From positions 1 through 35,949 of the forward strand of contig CAMTOS010000021.1 of NCBI GenBank assembly GCA_947074195.1: DNA of 35,949 nt, given 5' to 3'. Source of the DNA: an uncultured Bacteroides sp. (GTDB taxonomy: Bacteria > Bacteroidota > Bacteroidia > Bacteroidales > Bacteroidaceae). Made by a program: the position numbers and the translations under genes. The notes under the pieces were generated by a model. That model did no database searches. It saw only the letters and a list, made by a program, of their open reading frames with translations, and was not told the DNA's origin. The stretch's first letter is position 1. Every line of letters starts with the position of its first letter. Shown piece after piece: positions 7,489-16,913 of the stretch.

Positions 7489-9861
7489 ATGATCAGAGTC
7501 TTAACCCTCTTTCTGTTATCTTTTGGCATCATCCTGAATGTTGCCGCCCAACGCACGCACACTATCAAAGGAAAAGTTATCGATAAAAACAGTCGCCAAC
7601 CGCTGGAGTTTATCAATATTCTGCTCATCGGACAAGATATGGGGGCAGTAACCGATGCCACAGGCGAGTATACCATCGATGAAGTAAAACCGGGCATTTA
7701 TAAGCTGCAAGCCTCGTCCATCGGCTATAAAACCGTTACCACACCCGAATACATTGTCTCCACGGGAAGCATCTCTGTCAACATAGAAATGGAGGAATCT
7801 ACTGCCGAGCTGCAGGAAGTTTCGGTCACCGCCTCCAACTTCAGGCGCGATGCTGAAGCACCTGTCGGACTCCGTATCATCGGTTTGCAGGAGATAGAAA
7901 AGAGTCCGGGCGGCAACCGCGACATTTCAAGAATCGTGCAGTCATACCCCGGCGTATCGTTTTCTCCGGCAGGCTATCGCAACGACCTTATCGTTCGCGG
8001 TGGCGCCCCATCCGAAAATCGTTTCTATCTGGATGGTATTGAAATCCCTAACATCAATCACTTCAGTACACAGGGTGCATCGGGCGGACCGGTGGGTATT
8101 ATCAATGCCGACCTGATACGCGAGGTGAAATTCTTTACCGGTGCCCTGCCAGCCAGTCGCGGAAATGCGCTGAGCTCCGTGCTCGACTTTAAACTGCGCG
8201 ATGGCAGTATGGAGCGCAATTCGCTGAAGGCAACATTGGGCGCATCGGAAGTGGCACTGGCATCTAACGGACACCTCACCGACAAAACCTCTTATCTGGT
8301 TTCGGTACGCCAGTCGTACCTGCAATTTCTGTTCGACATGCTTGGTCTTCCCTTTCTGCCTACCTTTACCGATGCACAGTTCAAGACCAAAACCCGGTTT
8401 GACGAAAGTAATGAACTGACTTTCCTCGGACTTGTCGGTATCGATAATATGCGCCTGAATACAAGTCTGACGGGCGAAGATGCCGAATACATCCTGAGTT
8501 ATCTGCCCAAAATAGAACAGGAATCATTTACCGTCGGAAGCGTCTATAAACACTATGCCGGGCGGCATATTCAGAGCATCGTGCTGAGTTATAATTATCT
8601 GAATAACCGCAACACAAAGTATCAGAACAATGACGAATCTTCGGATGAGAACCTGATGCTCCGATTGCGATCGGTAGAACAGGAGCTGAAACTTCGCCTG
8701 GAAAATACTTCATCTTTCGGACGATGGAACCTGAACTATGGTATCAATCTTGATTATGCGCGCTACACCAACAACAGCCTGCAACGCGTATACAACCTCG
8801 ATGGACTCTACCGCTATGCCACCATACTGAATCTGTTCAAATGGGGCTTCTTCGGAACTGCCACCTATACCACCGACAACGAACGATTCACTGCTTCGGT
8901 GGGGATGCGTGCCGATGCCAACAGCTATTCCGATGAAATGACACAGCCGCTGAAACAATTTTCACCACGCCTCTCCTTATCTTATGGATTGACGCCGCAA
9001 CTCTTTATCAGCGGAAATGTAGGACTCTATCATCAGTTACCGCAATACACCGCACTCGGGTTTAAGAACGAAGCGGGCATCTATCTCAATAAATCGCTGA
9101 AATACGGCAGCGTACTTCAAAGCAGTCTGGGACTGAGCTGGCGTGTGGGCACCACTATCGAGATCAGTGCTGAAGGGTTTTACAAGAAATATTCGGACAT
9201 GCCATTCTCACTGGCCGATGGCATTCCGCTGGCCTGCAAAGGCGATGATTATGGCGTAATCGGTAACGAACTTCTGCTTCCCACTGCCGAAGGCCGTGCC
9301 TATGGTATGGAGCTGCTTGCCCGCTGGGAAATTGCCCGCAAGCTCAACGTATCTTCCTCGCTAACCATTTTTAAAAGCGAATACCGCAACGACAAACACT
9401 CTGGTTATACGCCGTCGGCCTGGGACAATCGTTTCATCTTTAACCTGAGCGGCATCTACAACTTCCCGCGCCAGTGGAGTGCCGGTGCCCGACTGAAGTA
9501 TATAGGCGGTGCACCTTACACCCCTTACGACGTTGAAAAATCTTCTTCAGTCGATGGCTGGAATGCGCAAGGCAAACCCTATTACGACTATACCCTTTAC
9601 AACACCGGCCGTTTGCCCAACTACTATCAGCTCGATATCCGAGTGGACAAGACCTACTACATCAAACGCTATATGCTGGGTTTCTATATCGATTTGCAAA
9701 ACATCACGAAGAGCATGTTCAAAGAACCCGATATCCTGATGAGCACCGGCGAGATTGAAAATCCCGAGGCACCGAAAGGAGAACAGCGGTACAAAATGAA
9801 GTACATCGGTCAAAGCAGCGGCACCATTCTGCCGACTCTGGGCATCACTTTTGAGTTCTGA
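7489..9861 (+). CDS. TonB-dependent outer-membrane receptor with CarboxypepD_reg-like domain
   Basis: 790 residues. A signal peptide ends near residue 21 (NVAAQ). Residues about 24-110 form a carboxypeptidase-regulatory-like beta sandwich (IKGKVIDKNSRQPLEFINI, TDATGEYTIDEVKPGIYKL, SSIGYKT). A plug follows at about 115-235, with EVSVTASNFRRDAEAP, RDISRIVQSYPGVSF, the conserved RGGAPSENRFYLDGIEIPN, and GALPASRGNALSSVLDF. The rest is a 22-strand-type barrel ending in a C-terminal phenylalanine (LGITFEF). It takes up an unknown ligand using TonB energy. No SusD partner, hydrolase or siderophore gene adjoins it, and at 790 residues it is shorter than a SusC. Its location after the flippase may be chance. 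Confidence 0.9.
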   Translation: MIRVLTLFLLSFGIILNVAAQRTHTIKGKVIDKNSRQPLEFINILLIGQDMGAVTDATGEYTIDEVKPGIYKLQASSIGYKTVTTPEYIVSTGSISVNIEMEESTAELQEVSVTASNFRRDAEAPVGLRIIGLQEIEKSPGGNRDISRIVQSYPGVSFSPAGYRNDLIVRGGAPSENRFYLDGIEIPNINHFSTQGASGGPVGIINADLIREVKFFTGALPASRGNALSSVLDFKLRDGSMERNSLKATLGASEVALASNGHLTDKTSYLVSVRQSYLQFLFDMLGLPFLPTFTDAQFKTKTRFDESNELTFLGLVGIDNMRLNTSLTGEDAEYILSYLPKIEQESFTVGSVYKHYAGRHIQSIVLSYNYLNNRNTKYQNNDESSDENLMLRLRSVEQELKLRLENTSSFGRWNLNYGINLDYARYTNNSLQRVYNLDGLYRYATILNLFKWGFFGTATYTTDNERFTASVGMRADANSYSDEMTQPLKQFSPRLSLSYGLTPQLFISGNVGLYHQLPQYTALGFKNEAGIYLNKSLKYGSVLQSSLGLSWRVGTTIEISAEGFYKKYSDMPFSLADGIPLACKGDDYGVIGNELLLPTAEGRAYGMELLARWEIARKLNVSSSLTIFKSEYRNDKHSGYTPSAWDNRFIFNLSGIYNFPRQWSAGARLKYIGGAPYTPYDVEKSSSVDGWNAQGKPYYDYTLYNTGRLPNYYQLDIRVDKTYYIKRYMLGFYIDLQNITKSMFKEPDILMSTGEIENPEAPKGEQRYKMKYIGQSSGTILPTLGITFEF

Positions 9862-9956
9862 AAATCAGCACTTAACAGCAAGCTATCACCGGTTCTTCAG
9901 GAAGCTATGCCCGGCTTGCTGCTGATAACTTCCCGGCACGCTGGTCATAGCTACAT
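9862..9956. other. Structured intergenic region with competing inverted repeats
   Basis: CAGCAAGC (9876-9883) pairs with GCTTGCTG (9914-9921), and ATCAG upstream pairs with CTGAT just outside, giving a long bulged hairpin. AGCTATG (9903-9909), inside that loop, is also a perfect inverted repeat of CATAGCT (9946-9952), so two folds compete. No T run follows the first hairpin, so it is not a textbook terminator, although it may protect the 3' end of the receptor mRNA. Confidence 0.45.
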
Positions 9957-9990
9957 AAAAAAGCAGCCGATTCATCAAGAACCAGCTGCC
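9957..9990 (-). terminator. Probable terminator of the PHP phosphoesterase gene
   Basis: Read on the minus strand, GCAGC (9989-9985) and GCTGC (9967-9963) form a short stem with a 17-base loop, followed by six T residues. It lies 25 bases past the PHP gene stop. The stem is short, so confidence is moderate. Confidence 0.5.
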
Positions 9991-10014
9991 TTTAACGAGA
10001 GTCTTTAAGGTTAT

Positions 10015-11868
10015 TTATTTTACCTGAATTTTCTTATTAATGACTTTACCGTTAGAATTAAGAGAGAGAAGATAGAAACCGGGTATTTCACCGTTTAAAT
10101 CGATATGATGTGTTTCGTCATTCGCATTCAGACCGTAATTGGTCACTTCCATACCACTCATATTTACTAAGCGACCAGAAAGAAGTGTACCAGCCGGTGC
10201 GGTAAGGGTGATATAATTGTCCTGCTGCTCAAACGAGAAATCTTGTGCCATTTCATTTACTCCGGTACCCTGACTCAAGTTTACGAAAATCGGGTTAGAG
10301 TAGAACCACAGATCACCGAAAGCTTTTGCAGCATTGTTCTCACCAGCTACATCGACCAGTGGATTGCCGTTTTCATCGGTTTCGCCCGGTACGTTCAATC
10401 CAAGATTCGTACCACGCAGGCGATAATACATAGGGCGGTTCACCTGTACTTTACAGATCATCTCTTTCACCCCATTGCCAAGGTCAGTCCACGCCTGAGA
10501 AGTAATGTTGTTGCCATCGGTTACACCACCAACGGCATCGAAGCGGGCAATCACTTTTGTTGCAGGTGCATTCGGATCATCGAAACGGCTGTCGCTTGGA
10601 TCTACCTTACCCGTTACCTCGCCTGCAATCAGATCGATATGATCCAGCTCCGGATTGGTATAATCGCTGTATGTATTGTGGTTATCTCCCTGAGGATCGC
10701 GAACGATAATCTTAATTGTCGCTTCACCGGCTTGATTCATAACCAGCGTGCTACCCATTACACTACCATCGATGGTAAAGTTCAGCGAGTCGATCAGATC
10801 TCCGGTTACAATCCATGAGTTACCTGAACGTAGTCCCGCAATTAAAGCCACAGGATCATTTAAACGCTCAACATGAGTATACGTCTTCTGATATTCGCCC
10901 GGGAAGAAGTCATCATTGATATCGTGGAAATCGCTGTTAGCAAACAACCACCAGTCACGGCCTTCCGACAAAAGCGCATCCCACATACCGCCAATGCGGG
11001 CAGCCATTGCACCGGTTCCGCCCCATGTTGCACCTGTAGTACCTTCGAAGGCTGAAGCAGAGTATCCGCCACGGTTAGGGCCTTTCTGGTGACCGGGCTG
11101 AGAGTCGAAGCCGAAGCATACATCCGGAGCCACATTATTCATATTACGAAAATCTGCCACAGAATATAGTTTTTTTCTTTCGGGGTGCGTTGGAACCATC
11201 CACGACTGGCCTTTATAGTTGGTCTGCAACCATTCCAGCGCCTCAAGGTTCTTTTCCTTACCCGATTTATCGCTTTTTGTCCAGCCTTTTGCCGCACCAC
11301 CGGTACGGTCTGTATCGTTCTTATCGAACATATACTCGAACTGCGCAATCACTTCGGCATTAGGAGTCTCATCGAACTGGCCTGTGATGATGCAAAGATT
11401 GGCATGCTCGTGACCATCAGGATTGTACTCATACCCCTGAATAATCAGCTTTTCGGGATAGCGTTCCCGGGCTTCCAGAACATCGTAAATAGAATATTCA
11501 GAAAGCGACTGCCATCTCCACATCTTGCCCGATTCCGCATTATCGCCCTTAATGATAGTTGCACCGTTTCTTTCGGTAAGCGCGGACCACTGCACATTCG
11601 ATTTAATATCAGCTCCATTGATATCGTCCCAACCGCCGTGGCGACCCCATGTGGCAAAAGAACCGCCGTGTTCGCTGTTTGCCCACCAGTCGAGTCCGTA
11701 CTCCACGTTTTTTCGCATAGTAGCGCTGATGGTCCATGAACCATCTGTATAAGATGAGTGTTGATGAAAATCGCCTGCCACATATTGGCCCTGGGCGTTT
11801 AATTGAAGTAAACCAGATGCCGCGAATGCAGCCGAAAGAAGAAGTAATTGTTTAGTTTTCATTGTCAT
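10015..11868 (-). CDS. Secreted PHP-domain metal-dependent phosphoesterase with T9SS type A sorting domain
   Basis: 617 residues; a second ATG two codons in (11862) is an equally good start. A signal peptide ends near LNAQ (25). A PHP-type metal site is visible: HxH in DFHQHSSYTDG (H35, H37), SEHGG (H67), QGYEYN (E147) and HEHAN (H153, H155), PTHPE (H228), and NSDFHD (D313, H315). Residues about 360-530 form an extra beta-rich region. From about 537 the C-terminus has the T9SS type A shape: strand, SGRLVNMSGMEV, then GEIPGFYLLSLNSNGKVINKKIQVK-type repeats ending in a basic strand. PHP enzymes hydrolyse phosphoesters using a multi-metal centre; the substrate here is unknown. The protein should cross the outer membrane through the T9SS encoded at 27092-32929. 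It is a single-gene unit. Confidence 0.88.
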   Translation of the reverse strand: MTMKTKQLLLLSAAFAASGLLQLNAQGQYVAGDFHQHSSYTDGSWTISATMRKNVEYGLDWWANSEHGGSFATWGRHGGWDDINGADIKSNVQWSALTERNGATIIKGDNAESGKMWRWQSLSEYSIYDVLEARERYPEKLIIQGYEYNPDGHEHANLCIITGQFDETPNAEVIAQFEYMFDKNDTDRTGGAAKGWTKSDKSGKEKNLEALEWLQTNYKGQSWMVPTHPERKKLYSVADFRNMNNVAPDVCFGFDSQPGHQKGPNRGGYSASAFEGTTGATWGGTGAMAARIGGMWDALLSEGRDWWLFANSDFHDINDDFFPGEYQKTYTHVERLNDPVALIAGLRSGNSWIVTGDLIDSLNFTIDGSVMGSTLVMNQAGEATIKIIVRDPQGDNHNTYSDYTNPELDHIDLIAGEVTGKVDPSDSRFDDPNAPATKVIARFDAVGGVTDGNNITSQAWTDLGNGVKEMICKVQVNRPMYYRLRGTNLGLNVPGETDENGNPLVDVAGENNAAKAFGDLWFYSNPIFVNLSQGTGVNEMAQDFSFEQQDNYITLTAPAGTLLSGRLVNMSGMEVTNYGLNANDETHHIDLNGEIPGFYLLSLNSNGKVINKKIQVK

Positions 11869-11897
11869 TCAATTTAGATTGTTAGTAATTGACACTG

Positions 11898-11926
11898 CAA
11901 AAGTAGGAGTGCCATGTTACCGCAAT
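11898..11926 (-). promoter_or_regulatory. Promoter of the PHP phosphoesterase gene
   Basis: On the minus strand, TACTTTTG (11905-11898) matches TAnnTTTG exactly, and ATTG (11926-11923) sits 17 bases further upstream. The leader to the ATG at 11868 or 11862 would be about 25-32 bases. Confidence 0.5.
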
Positions 11927-11989
11927 ATTTTATCCGGGCGACAAACTTTATGCAATTGTGCTACAACTATATGACAACGAAGGAGAAAG

Positions 11990-12031
11990 AAAAAAAGGTA
12001 TCACTCAGACTATTACATCCGCGAGATACCT
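11990..12031 (-). terminator. Terminator downstream of asd
   Basis: On the minus strand, AGGTATC (12031-12025) pairs with GATACCT (12002-11996), and a run of T residues follows. It lies about 60 bases past the asd stop. The loop is long (22 bases), so strength is uncertain. Confidence 0.6.
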
Positions 12032-12093
12032 CTTTTTATATTGCTGATTATTAACCTGCTTTGGGTTATAATGTATGTTCTGTAGTCAACAGA

Positions 12094-13101
12094 TTAGATG
12101 TTCTTTACCTTGATCAGGTATTCTGCAATCTGTACAGCGTTCAGTGCAGCACCTTTTTTGATCTGGTCGCTAACTGTCCAGAAAGTCAGACCAAACTCGT
12201 TTGCCAAATCTTTACGGATACGACCAACGTATACAGGATCGTGACCGGCAAGGAATAATGGCATAGGATATTTCTTTTCTGCAGGAGTATCCTGAAGCAC
12301 TACACCTTCTGCTTTCTCGAAAGCATCGCGAGCTTCTTCTACAGAGATAGGACGCTCAGTTTCTACCCAGATGCTTTCTGAGTGAGCACGAAGCGCAGGA
12401 ACACGAACACATGTAGCACTAACCTTAACGTCAGAATGCATAATCTTCTGCGTCTCGTGGAACATCTTCATTTCCTCTTTAGTATAATCATTTTCAGTGA
12501 ACACATCAATCTGAGGAATCAGGTTGAAGGCCAGCTGATACGCAAACTTCTCAACAGTCACAGGATCGCCTGCCAATACCTGACGGTATTGCTCGTACAA
12601 TTCATCCATTGCAGCAGCACCCGCACCACTTGCAGCCTGGTAAGTAGCCACATGTACAGACTTGATGTGCGACAGATTCTCGATCGCTTTCAAAGCCACC
12701 ACCATCTGGATGGTAGTACAGTTAGGATTAGCAATGATACCACGAGGACGCTCAAGAGCATCAGTAGGGTTAACTTCAGGCACTACCAATGGCACATCAT
12801 TGTCCATACGGAAAGCACTTGAATTATCGATCATCACCGCGCCATATTTAGTAATTGTTTCGGCAAACTCTTTAGAAGTACCAGCACCAGCCGATGTAAA
12901 GGCAATATCCACACCCTTAAAGTCATCGTTGTGTTGCAGAAGTTTCACCTCAATTTCCTTACCACGGAAGGTGTACTTAGTACCGGCACTACGTTTAGAA
13001 CCGAACAATACTAATTCATCCATAGGGAAATTACGTTCATCGAGCACACGTAGAAATTCCTGTCCTACAGCTCCGCTTACGCCAACAATAGCTACTTTCA
13101 T
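12094..13101 (-). CDS. asd: Aspartate-semialdehyde dehydrogenase
   Basis: 335 residues, the usual length. It catalyses NADPH-dependent reduction of aspartyl phosphate to aspartate semialdehyde, the branch point to lysine/diaminopimelate, threonine and methionine. The N-terminal Rossmann motif is [18 protein letters not shown]. The catalytic cysteine is C128 in [11 protein letters not shown], preceded by the phosphate-binding [10 protein letters not shown], and the later [11 protein letters not shown] segment carries the conserved histidine. It appears to be monocistronic, with its own -7 element and terminator, and is divergent from the CPA2 antiporter. Assignment is firm. Confidence 0.97.
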   Translation of the reverse strand: MKVAIVGVSGAVGQEFLRVLDERNFPMDELVLFGSKRSAGTKYTFRGKEIEVKLLQHNDDFKGVDIAFTSAGAGTSKEFAETITKYGAVMIDNSSAFRMDNDVPLVVPEVNPTDALERPRGIIANPNCTTIQMVVALKAIENLSHIKSVHVATYQAASGAGAAAMDELYEQYRQVLAGDPVTVEKFAYQLAFNLIPQIDVFTENDYTKEEMKMFHETQKIMHSDVKVSATCVRVPALRAHSESIWVETERPISVEEARDAFEKAEGVVLQDTPAEKKYPMPLFLAGHDPVYVGRIRKDLANEFGLTFWTVSDQIKKGAALNAVQIAEYLIKVKNI

Positions 13102-13173
13102 TTTTTTACAGGTTTGTTTAAGTGAATATTAGATATATCTGCCTTAATATATTAATTAGCAAATATCAGGGTG

Positions 13174-13181
13174 CAAAAATA
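13174..13181 (-). promoter_or_regulatory. -7 element upstream of asd
   Basis: On the minus strand this reads TATTTTTG, an exact TAnnTTTG match, leaving a leader of about 70 bases to the ATG at 13101. A convincing -33 box is not seen. Confidence 0.4.
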
Positions 13182-13248
13182 TAACATTCCGTTATATTAT
13201 TGATAAGATTTTTTGTTATTTTGCATTGAAAACAGAAAACAAATAATA

Positions 13249-15387
13249 ATGATGCAGTGGTTTGACATACAATTTAATTTGCCAATTACTGATCCGACAT
13301 GGATTTTCTTTCTCGTACTGATAATCATTCTGTTTGCCCCCATGATTCTGGGGCGTCTGCATATCCCCCACATCATCGGCATGATTCTTGCCGGTGTTAT
13401 CATTGGCGAACACGGTTTCAATATTCTCGAACGCGACAGTAGTTTCAATTTATTCGGTAAGGTAGGACTCTATTATATCATGTTTCTGGCAGGGCTGGAG
13501 ATGGATATGGAAGACTTTAAAAAGAACCGGGTCAAGAGCTTTGTGTTCGGTATTATTACCTTTATCACGCCCATGATACTGGGTATCTGGAGCAGTATGG
13601 AGTTATTGGGCTATGGCTTCACAACCGCCACGCTGCTGGCCAGTATGTACGCCTCGCACACCCTTATCGCCTATCCTATTGTAAGCCGGTACGGATTATC
13701 GAGGCTACGCAGTGTCAATATAACCATCGGCGGTACGGCCGTTGCTGTGACGCTGGCGTTGATTGTGCTGGCGGTTATCGGCGGAATGTACAAAGACAAA
13801 GCCGACAATCTCTTCTGGGTGATTCTGCTGCTTAAAGTGGCTATACTCGGATTCCTTATCATCTTCTTCTTCCCCCGCATCGGGCGCTGGTTCTTCCGCA
13901 AATACGACGATAATGTAATGCAGTTCGTCTTCGTGCTCGCCATGGTTTTCCTTGGGGGCGGATTGATGGAGATTGTAGGTATGGAAGGTATTCTGGGCGC
14001 ATTCCTTGCCGGACTGGTGCTAAACAGACTCATTCCGCACGTATCGCCATTGATGAACCGCCTTGAGTTTGTGGGAAACGCGCTTTTCATCCCCTACTTC
14101 CTGATTGGTGTCGGAATGATGATCGATATCCGTAGTCTGTTTCACGGAACAGAGGCGCTTAAAGTGGCTGCTGTAATGACCATTGTGGCTACCTTTAGCA
14201 AGTGGCTGGCGGCATGGATTACACAGAAGATTTACGGGATGCGTTCCAACGAACGCAGCATGATGTTCGGGTTGAGTAATGCACAGGCAGCAGCTACGCT
14301 GGCGGCGGTACTTATCGGGCACAGCATCATCCTTGAAAATGGTGAACGATTGCTGAATGAGGATGTACTGAACGGTACGGTGGTGATGATTCTCTTTACC
14401 TGCGTCATCAGTTCGCTGGTAACCGAACGCTCTGCAAGGAAGTTTGCCATGCATCAGGAGTTAGAAGATATGGAAAGTGGCAAGGGCAAAAAACCTGAAC
14501 AGATATTGATTCCGGTGGCGAACCCCGAGACGCTGGAGAACCTGATTAACCTGGCGCTGGTGATAAAAGAGAGCAAACGCAAAGACGGACTGATTGCCCT
14601 GAATGTGATGAACGATAATAATAGTTCGGATAGTCGCGTTGTGCAGGGAAAGCGCAACTTAGAGAAGGCCGCCATGATTGCAGCATCTGCCGATGTAAAG
14701 ATGGAAATGGTAAGCCGCTACGACCTGAATATTGCATCGGGCATTATTCATACCATTAAAGAATATGAGGTGAGCGATGTCATTATCGGTCTGCACCATA
14801 AAGCCAATATCGTGGACTCGTTCTTCGGTAATCTGGCCGAAAGTCTGCTGAAAGGCACCCACCGCGAAGTGATGATTGCCCGCTTCCTGATGCCGGTAAA
14901 CACGCTTCGCCGTATACATGTGGCTGTTCCGCCGAAAGCCGAATTCGAAACAGGCTTCCCTAAATGGGTAGAACACTTCTGCCGTATGTCGGCTCTCCTG
15001 GGCTGTCGACTGCATTTCTTTAGCAATACCGATACGCAGAATCGTCTGCAATCGGTCATTAAAAAGGTATCGGGTTCCAAACTCATAGAGTATTCGCAGC
15101 TGGATGACTGGGAAGATTTGCTGCTTCTCACCAGTCAGGTGCACTATGATCATCTGCTGGTTATCATCAGTGCCCGCAGAGGTTCTATCTCTTATGATTC
15201 TTCTTTTGATAAACTTCCGGTGCAAATCGGGAAGTATTTTAATAACAACAGCATCATCGTGCTCTATCCCGAGCAGTTCGGTGATCCGCAGGAAATCGTC
15301 TCTTTCTCTGATCCGCGTGGCATGAACGAAACGCAGCATTACGAGCAAATGGGCCGATGGTTTTATAAATGGTTTAAGAAAAACTAA
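13249..15387 (+). CDS. CPA2-family cation:proton antiporter with C-terminal universal-stress-like region
   Basis: About 712 residues from ATG 13249; the next codon is also ATG. A TTG start at 13213 would place a promoter-like TTATTTTGC inside the gene, so it is rejected. Residues 1-400 hold about 12 hydrophobic helices with CPA2 signatures: LHIPHIIGMILAGVIIGEHGFNIL, the GLYYIMFLAGLEMDMEDFKK helix with its acidic residues, and GMEGILGAFLAGLVLNRLIP. Helix ANAQAAATLAAVLIGH follows near 345. The soluble C-terminus (about 440-712) carries two universal-stress-protein-like halves (EQILIPVANPETLENLINLALVI and IHVAVPPKAEFE). It likely exchanges Na+ or K+ for H+ at the inner membrane. Its stop overlaps the tcdA start by one base. 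Confidence 0.88.
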   Translation: MMQWFDIQFNLPITDPTWIFFLVLIIILFAPMILGRLHIPHIIGMILAGVIIGEHGFNILERDSSFNLFGKVGLYYIMFLAGLEMDMEDFKKNRVKSFVFGIITFITPMILGIWSSMELLGYGFTTATLLASMYASHTLIAYPIVSRYGLSRLRSVNITIGGTAVAVTLALIVLAVIGGMYKDKADNLFWVILLLKVAILGFLIIFFFPRIGRWFFRKYDDNVMQFVFVLAMVFLGGGLMEIVGMEGILGAFLAGLVLNRLIPHVSPLMNRLEFVGNALFIPYFLIGVGMMIDIRSLFHGTEALKVAAVMTIVATFSKWLAAWITQKIYGMRSNERSMMFGLSNAQAAATLAAVLIGHSIILENGERLLNEDVLNGTVVMILFTCVISSLVTERSARKFAMHQELEDMESGKGKKPEQILIPVANPETLENLINLALVIKESKRKDGLIALNVMNDNNSSDSRVVQGKRNLEKAAMIAASADVKMEMVSRYDLNIASGIIHTIKEYEVSDVIIGLHHKANIVDSFFGNLAESLLKGTHREVMIARFLMPVNTLRRIHVAVPPKAEFETGFPKWVEHFCRMSALLGCRLHFFSNTDTQNRLQSVIKKVSGSKLIEYSQLDDWEDLLLLTSQVHYDHLLVIISARRGSISYDSSFDKLPVQIGKYFNNNSIIVLYPEQFGDPQEIVSFSDPRGMNETQHYEQMGRWFYKWFKKN

Positions 15388-16097
15388 TGGACAACTGGAA
15401 ACAACGCACAGAAATCTTGCTGGGCGAAGAAAGAATGAAACAACTGGAGCAATCACATGTGCTGGTTGTGGGATTGGGTGGCGTAGGTGCCTATGCTGCC
15501 GAAATGATTTGCCGTGCAGGCGTGGGGCAAATGACCATCGTAGATGCCGACATCGTGCAGCCATCAAATATAAACCGTCAGTTACCGGCACTGAGCACTA
15601 CCATAGGACAGCCTAAGGCCGAATTGGTGGGTAAGCGATTAAAAGAGATCAATCCCGATCTGAAACTTACGATTCATGCCATCTTCCTGAAAGATGAAAA
15701 CATTCCTGAACTGCTGGACAGTGCAAAATTCGACTTCGTGGTTGATGCTATCGATACGCTGAGTCCGAAATGCTATCTCATTGCCAATGCACTGGAACGC
15801 AAACTTAAGATTGTATCAAGCATGGGTGCAGGGGCAAAGAAAGATATCACCCAGGTGCGCTTTGCCGATTTAAAGGATACGTATCATTGCACGTTAAGTA
15901 AAGCGGTGCGCAAACGCCTCAAAAAGATGAATGTGAACCGCAAACTTCCGGTTGTATTCAGCACCGAGCAGGCAGATATGTGTGCCGTGATTCTGACCGA
16001 TAATGAGCAGAACAAGAAATCGACCTGCGGCACCATCAGCTATATGCCTGCCGTGTTTGGCTGCTATCTGGCCGAATATGTGCTGCGCAAACTCTAA
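15387..16097 (+). CDS. tcdA: tRNA threonylcarbamoyladenosine dehydratase
   Basis: 236 residues, an E1-like ThiF/MoeB-fold enzyme. The nucleotide-binding motif is VVGLGGVGAYAAE (28-40), followed by DADIVQPSNINRQLPA with the conserved Asn/Arg pair, then PKAELVGKRLKEINP and the VVDAIDTLSPK segment. The later KDTYHCTLSKAVRKRLKK region is typical of TcdA/YgdL rather than MoeB or ThiF. The enzyme uses ATP to cyclise t6A at position 37 of ANN-decoding tRNAs to ct6A. It is the middle gene of a CPA2-tcdA-lolD operon, with lolD 21 bases downstream. There is no obvious functional link to its neighbours. Confidence 0.9.
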   Translation: MDNWKQRTEILLGEERMKQLEQSHVLVVGLGGVGAYAAEMICRAGVGQMTIVDADIVQPSNINRQLPALSTTIGQPKAELVGKRLKEINPDLKLTIHAIFLKDENIPELLDSAKFDFVVDAIDTLSPKCYLIANALERKLKIVSSMGAGAKKDITQVRFADLKDTYHCTLSKAVRKRLKKMNVNRKLPVVFSTEQADMCAVILTDNEQNKKSTCGTISYMPAVFGCYLAEYVLRKL

Positions 16098-16118
16098 ACC
16101 CCAAACAACCTCACCAAA

Positions 16119-16775
16119 ATGATAAAATTAGAAGGAATTACAAAGCGTTTCGGTACACTCGAAGTACTGAAAGGAATTGATCTGGAGATAAACCAGGGCG
16201 AAGTGGTAAGTATCGTGGGCCCAAGCGGTGCCGGCAAAACTACTCTGCTGCAAATTATGGGTACGCTCGATTTACCCGATGCAGGCAAGACATGGATTAA
16301 TAACATTGAGGTGAGCCGCATGAAGGAAAAGGAGCTGGCAGCCTTCAGAAACAAGCATATCGGCTTTGTATTCCAGTTTCACCAATTGCTTCCGGAGTTT
16401 ACTGCTATCGAGAACGTGATGATTCCGGCACTGATTGCCAATAAACCGGCTAAGGAGGCCAGAGAGAGAGCATTGGATTTGCTGAACTTTATGGGACTCT
16501 CTGAGCGCACTGAACATAAACCCAATGAACTGTCGGGTGGAGAGAAACAAAGGGTGGCTGTGGCACGTGCATTAGTGAACCAGCCCGATGTGGTTTTGGC
16601 CGATGAACCATCGGGTAGTCTGGACTCGCAGAACAAAGAAGACCTGCATCAACTTTTCTTTAAATTACGTGAACATTACGGGCAGACTTTTGTGATCGTA
16701 ACTCACGATGAACAACTATCGCTTATTACCGACAGAACCATACATATGTTGGACGGCAGAATTAATAGATGTTAA
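16119..16775 (+). CDS. lolD: ABC transporter ATP-binding protein of the LolD type
   Basis: 218 residues. Walker A is GPSGAGKT (34-41), the Q-loop glutamine is Q86 in [14 protein letters not shown], the signature is LSGGEKQR (138-145), Walker B is [12 protein letters not shown] (158-169) and the switch histidine is H196 in VTHDEQ. The [13 protein letters not shown] segment and short length match the LolD/MacB-type subfamily, which energises release of lipoproteins from the inner membrane to LolA. No LolC/E permease lies beside it, as often seen in Bacteroidetes where lolD is unlinked. A different MacB-like partner is possible. Confidence 0.85.
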   Translation: MIKLEGITKRFGTLEVLKGIDLEINQGEVVSIVGPSGAGKTTLLQIMGTLDLPDAGKTWINNIEVSRMKEKELAAFRNKHIGFVFQFHQLLPEFTAIENVMIPALIANKPAKEARERALDLLNFMGLSERTEHKPNELSGGEKQRVAVARALVNQPDVVLADEPSGSLDSQNKEDLHQLFFKLREHYGQTFVIVTHDEQLSLITDRTIHMLDGRINRC

Positions 16776-16783
16776 TATCCGCC

Positions 16784-16803
16784 GAATTTAGCTAAATTCT
16801 TTT
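16784..16803 (+). terminator. Probable terminator of the CPA2-tcdA-lolD operon
   Basis: GAATTTA (16784-16790) and TAAATTC (16793-16799) form an AT-rich stem followed by TTTT, nine bases past the lolD stop. It is weak in GC, so efficiency is doubtful. Confidence 0.45.
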
Positions 16804-16913
16804 AGGTTTGATAAGGAATGTATTTGCAATTCAAATATAAACACTACTTTTATCACGCTTCTCTACGGAAGTCTGTGAAGATCACTAGTAGAGTGTTTGT
16901 TTTGTTTGTGTGT

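Noticed and set aside
7489-9861. SusC component of a polysaccharide utilisation locus
   Set aside because: No SusD-like lipoprotein, glycoside hydrolase or sensor follows, and the protein is shorter than typical SusC receptors.
13213-13248. TTG start for the CPA2 antiporter
   Set aside because: The added 12 residues are not membrane-antiporter-like and the sequence includes a promoter-like TTATTTTGC. The ATG at 13249 is better.
14659-15591. Minus-strand open frame antisense to the CPA2 antiporter and tcdA starts
   Set aside because: It overlaps two well-supported genes and has His/Arg-rich, shadow-like composition with no recognisable motif.
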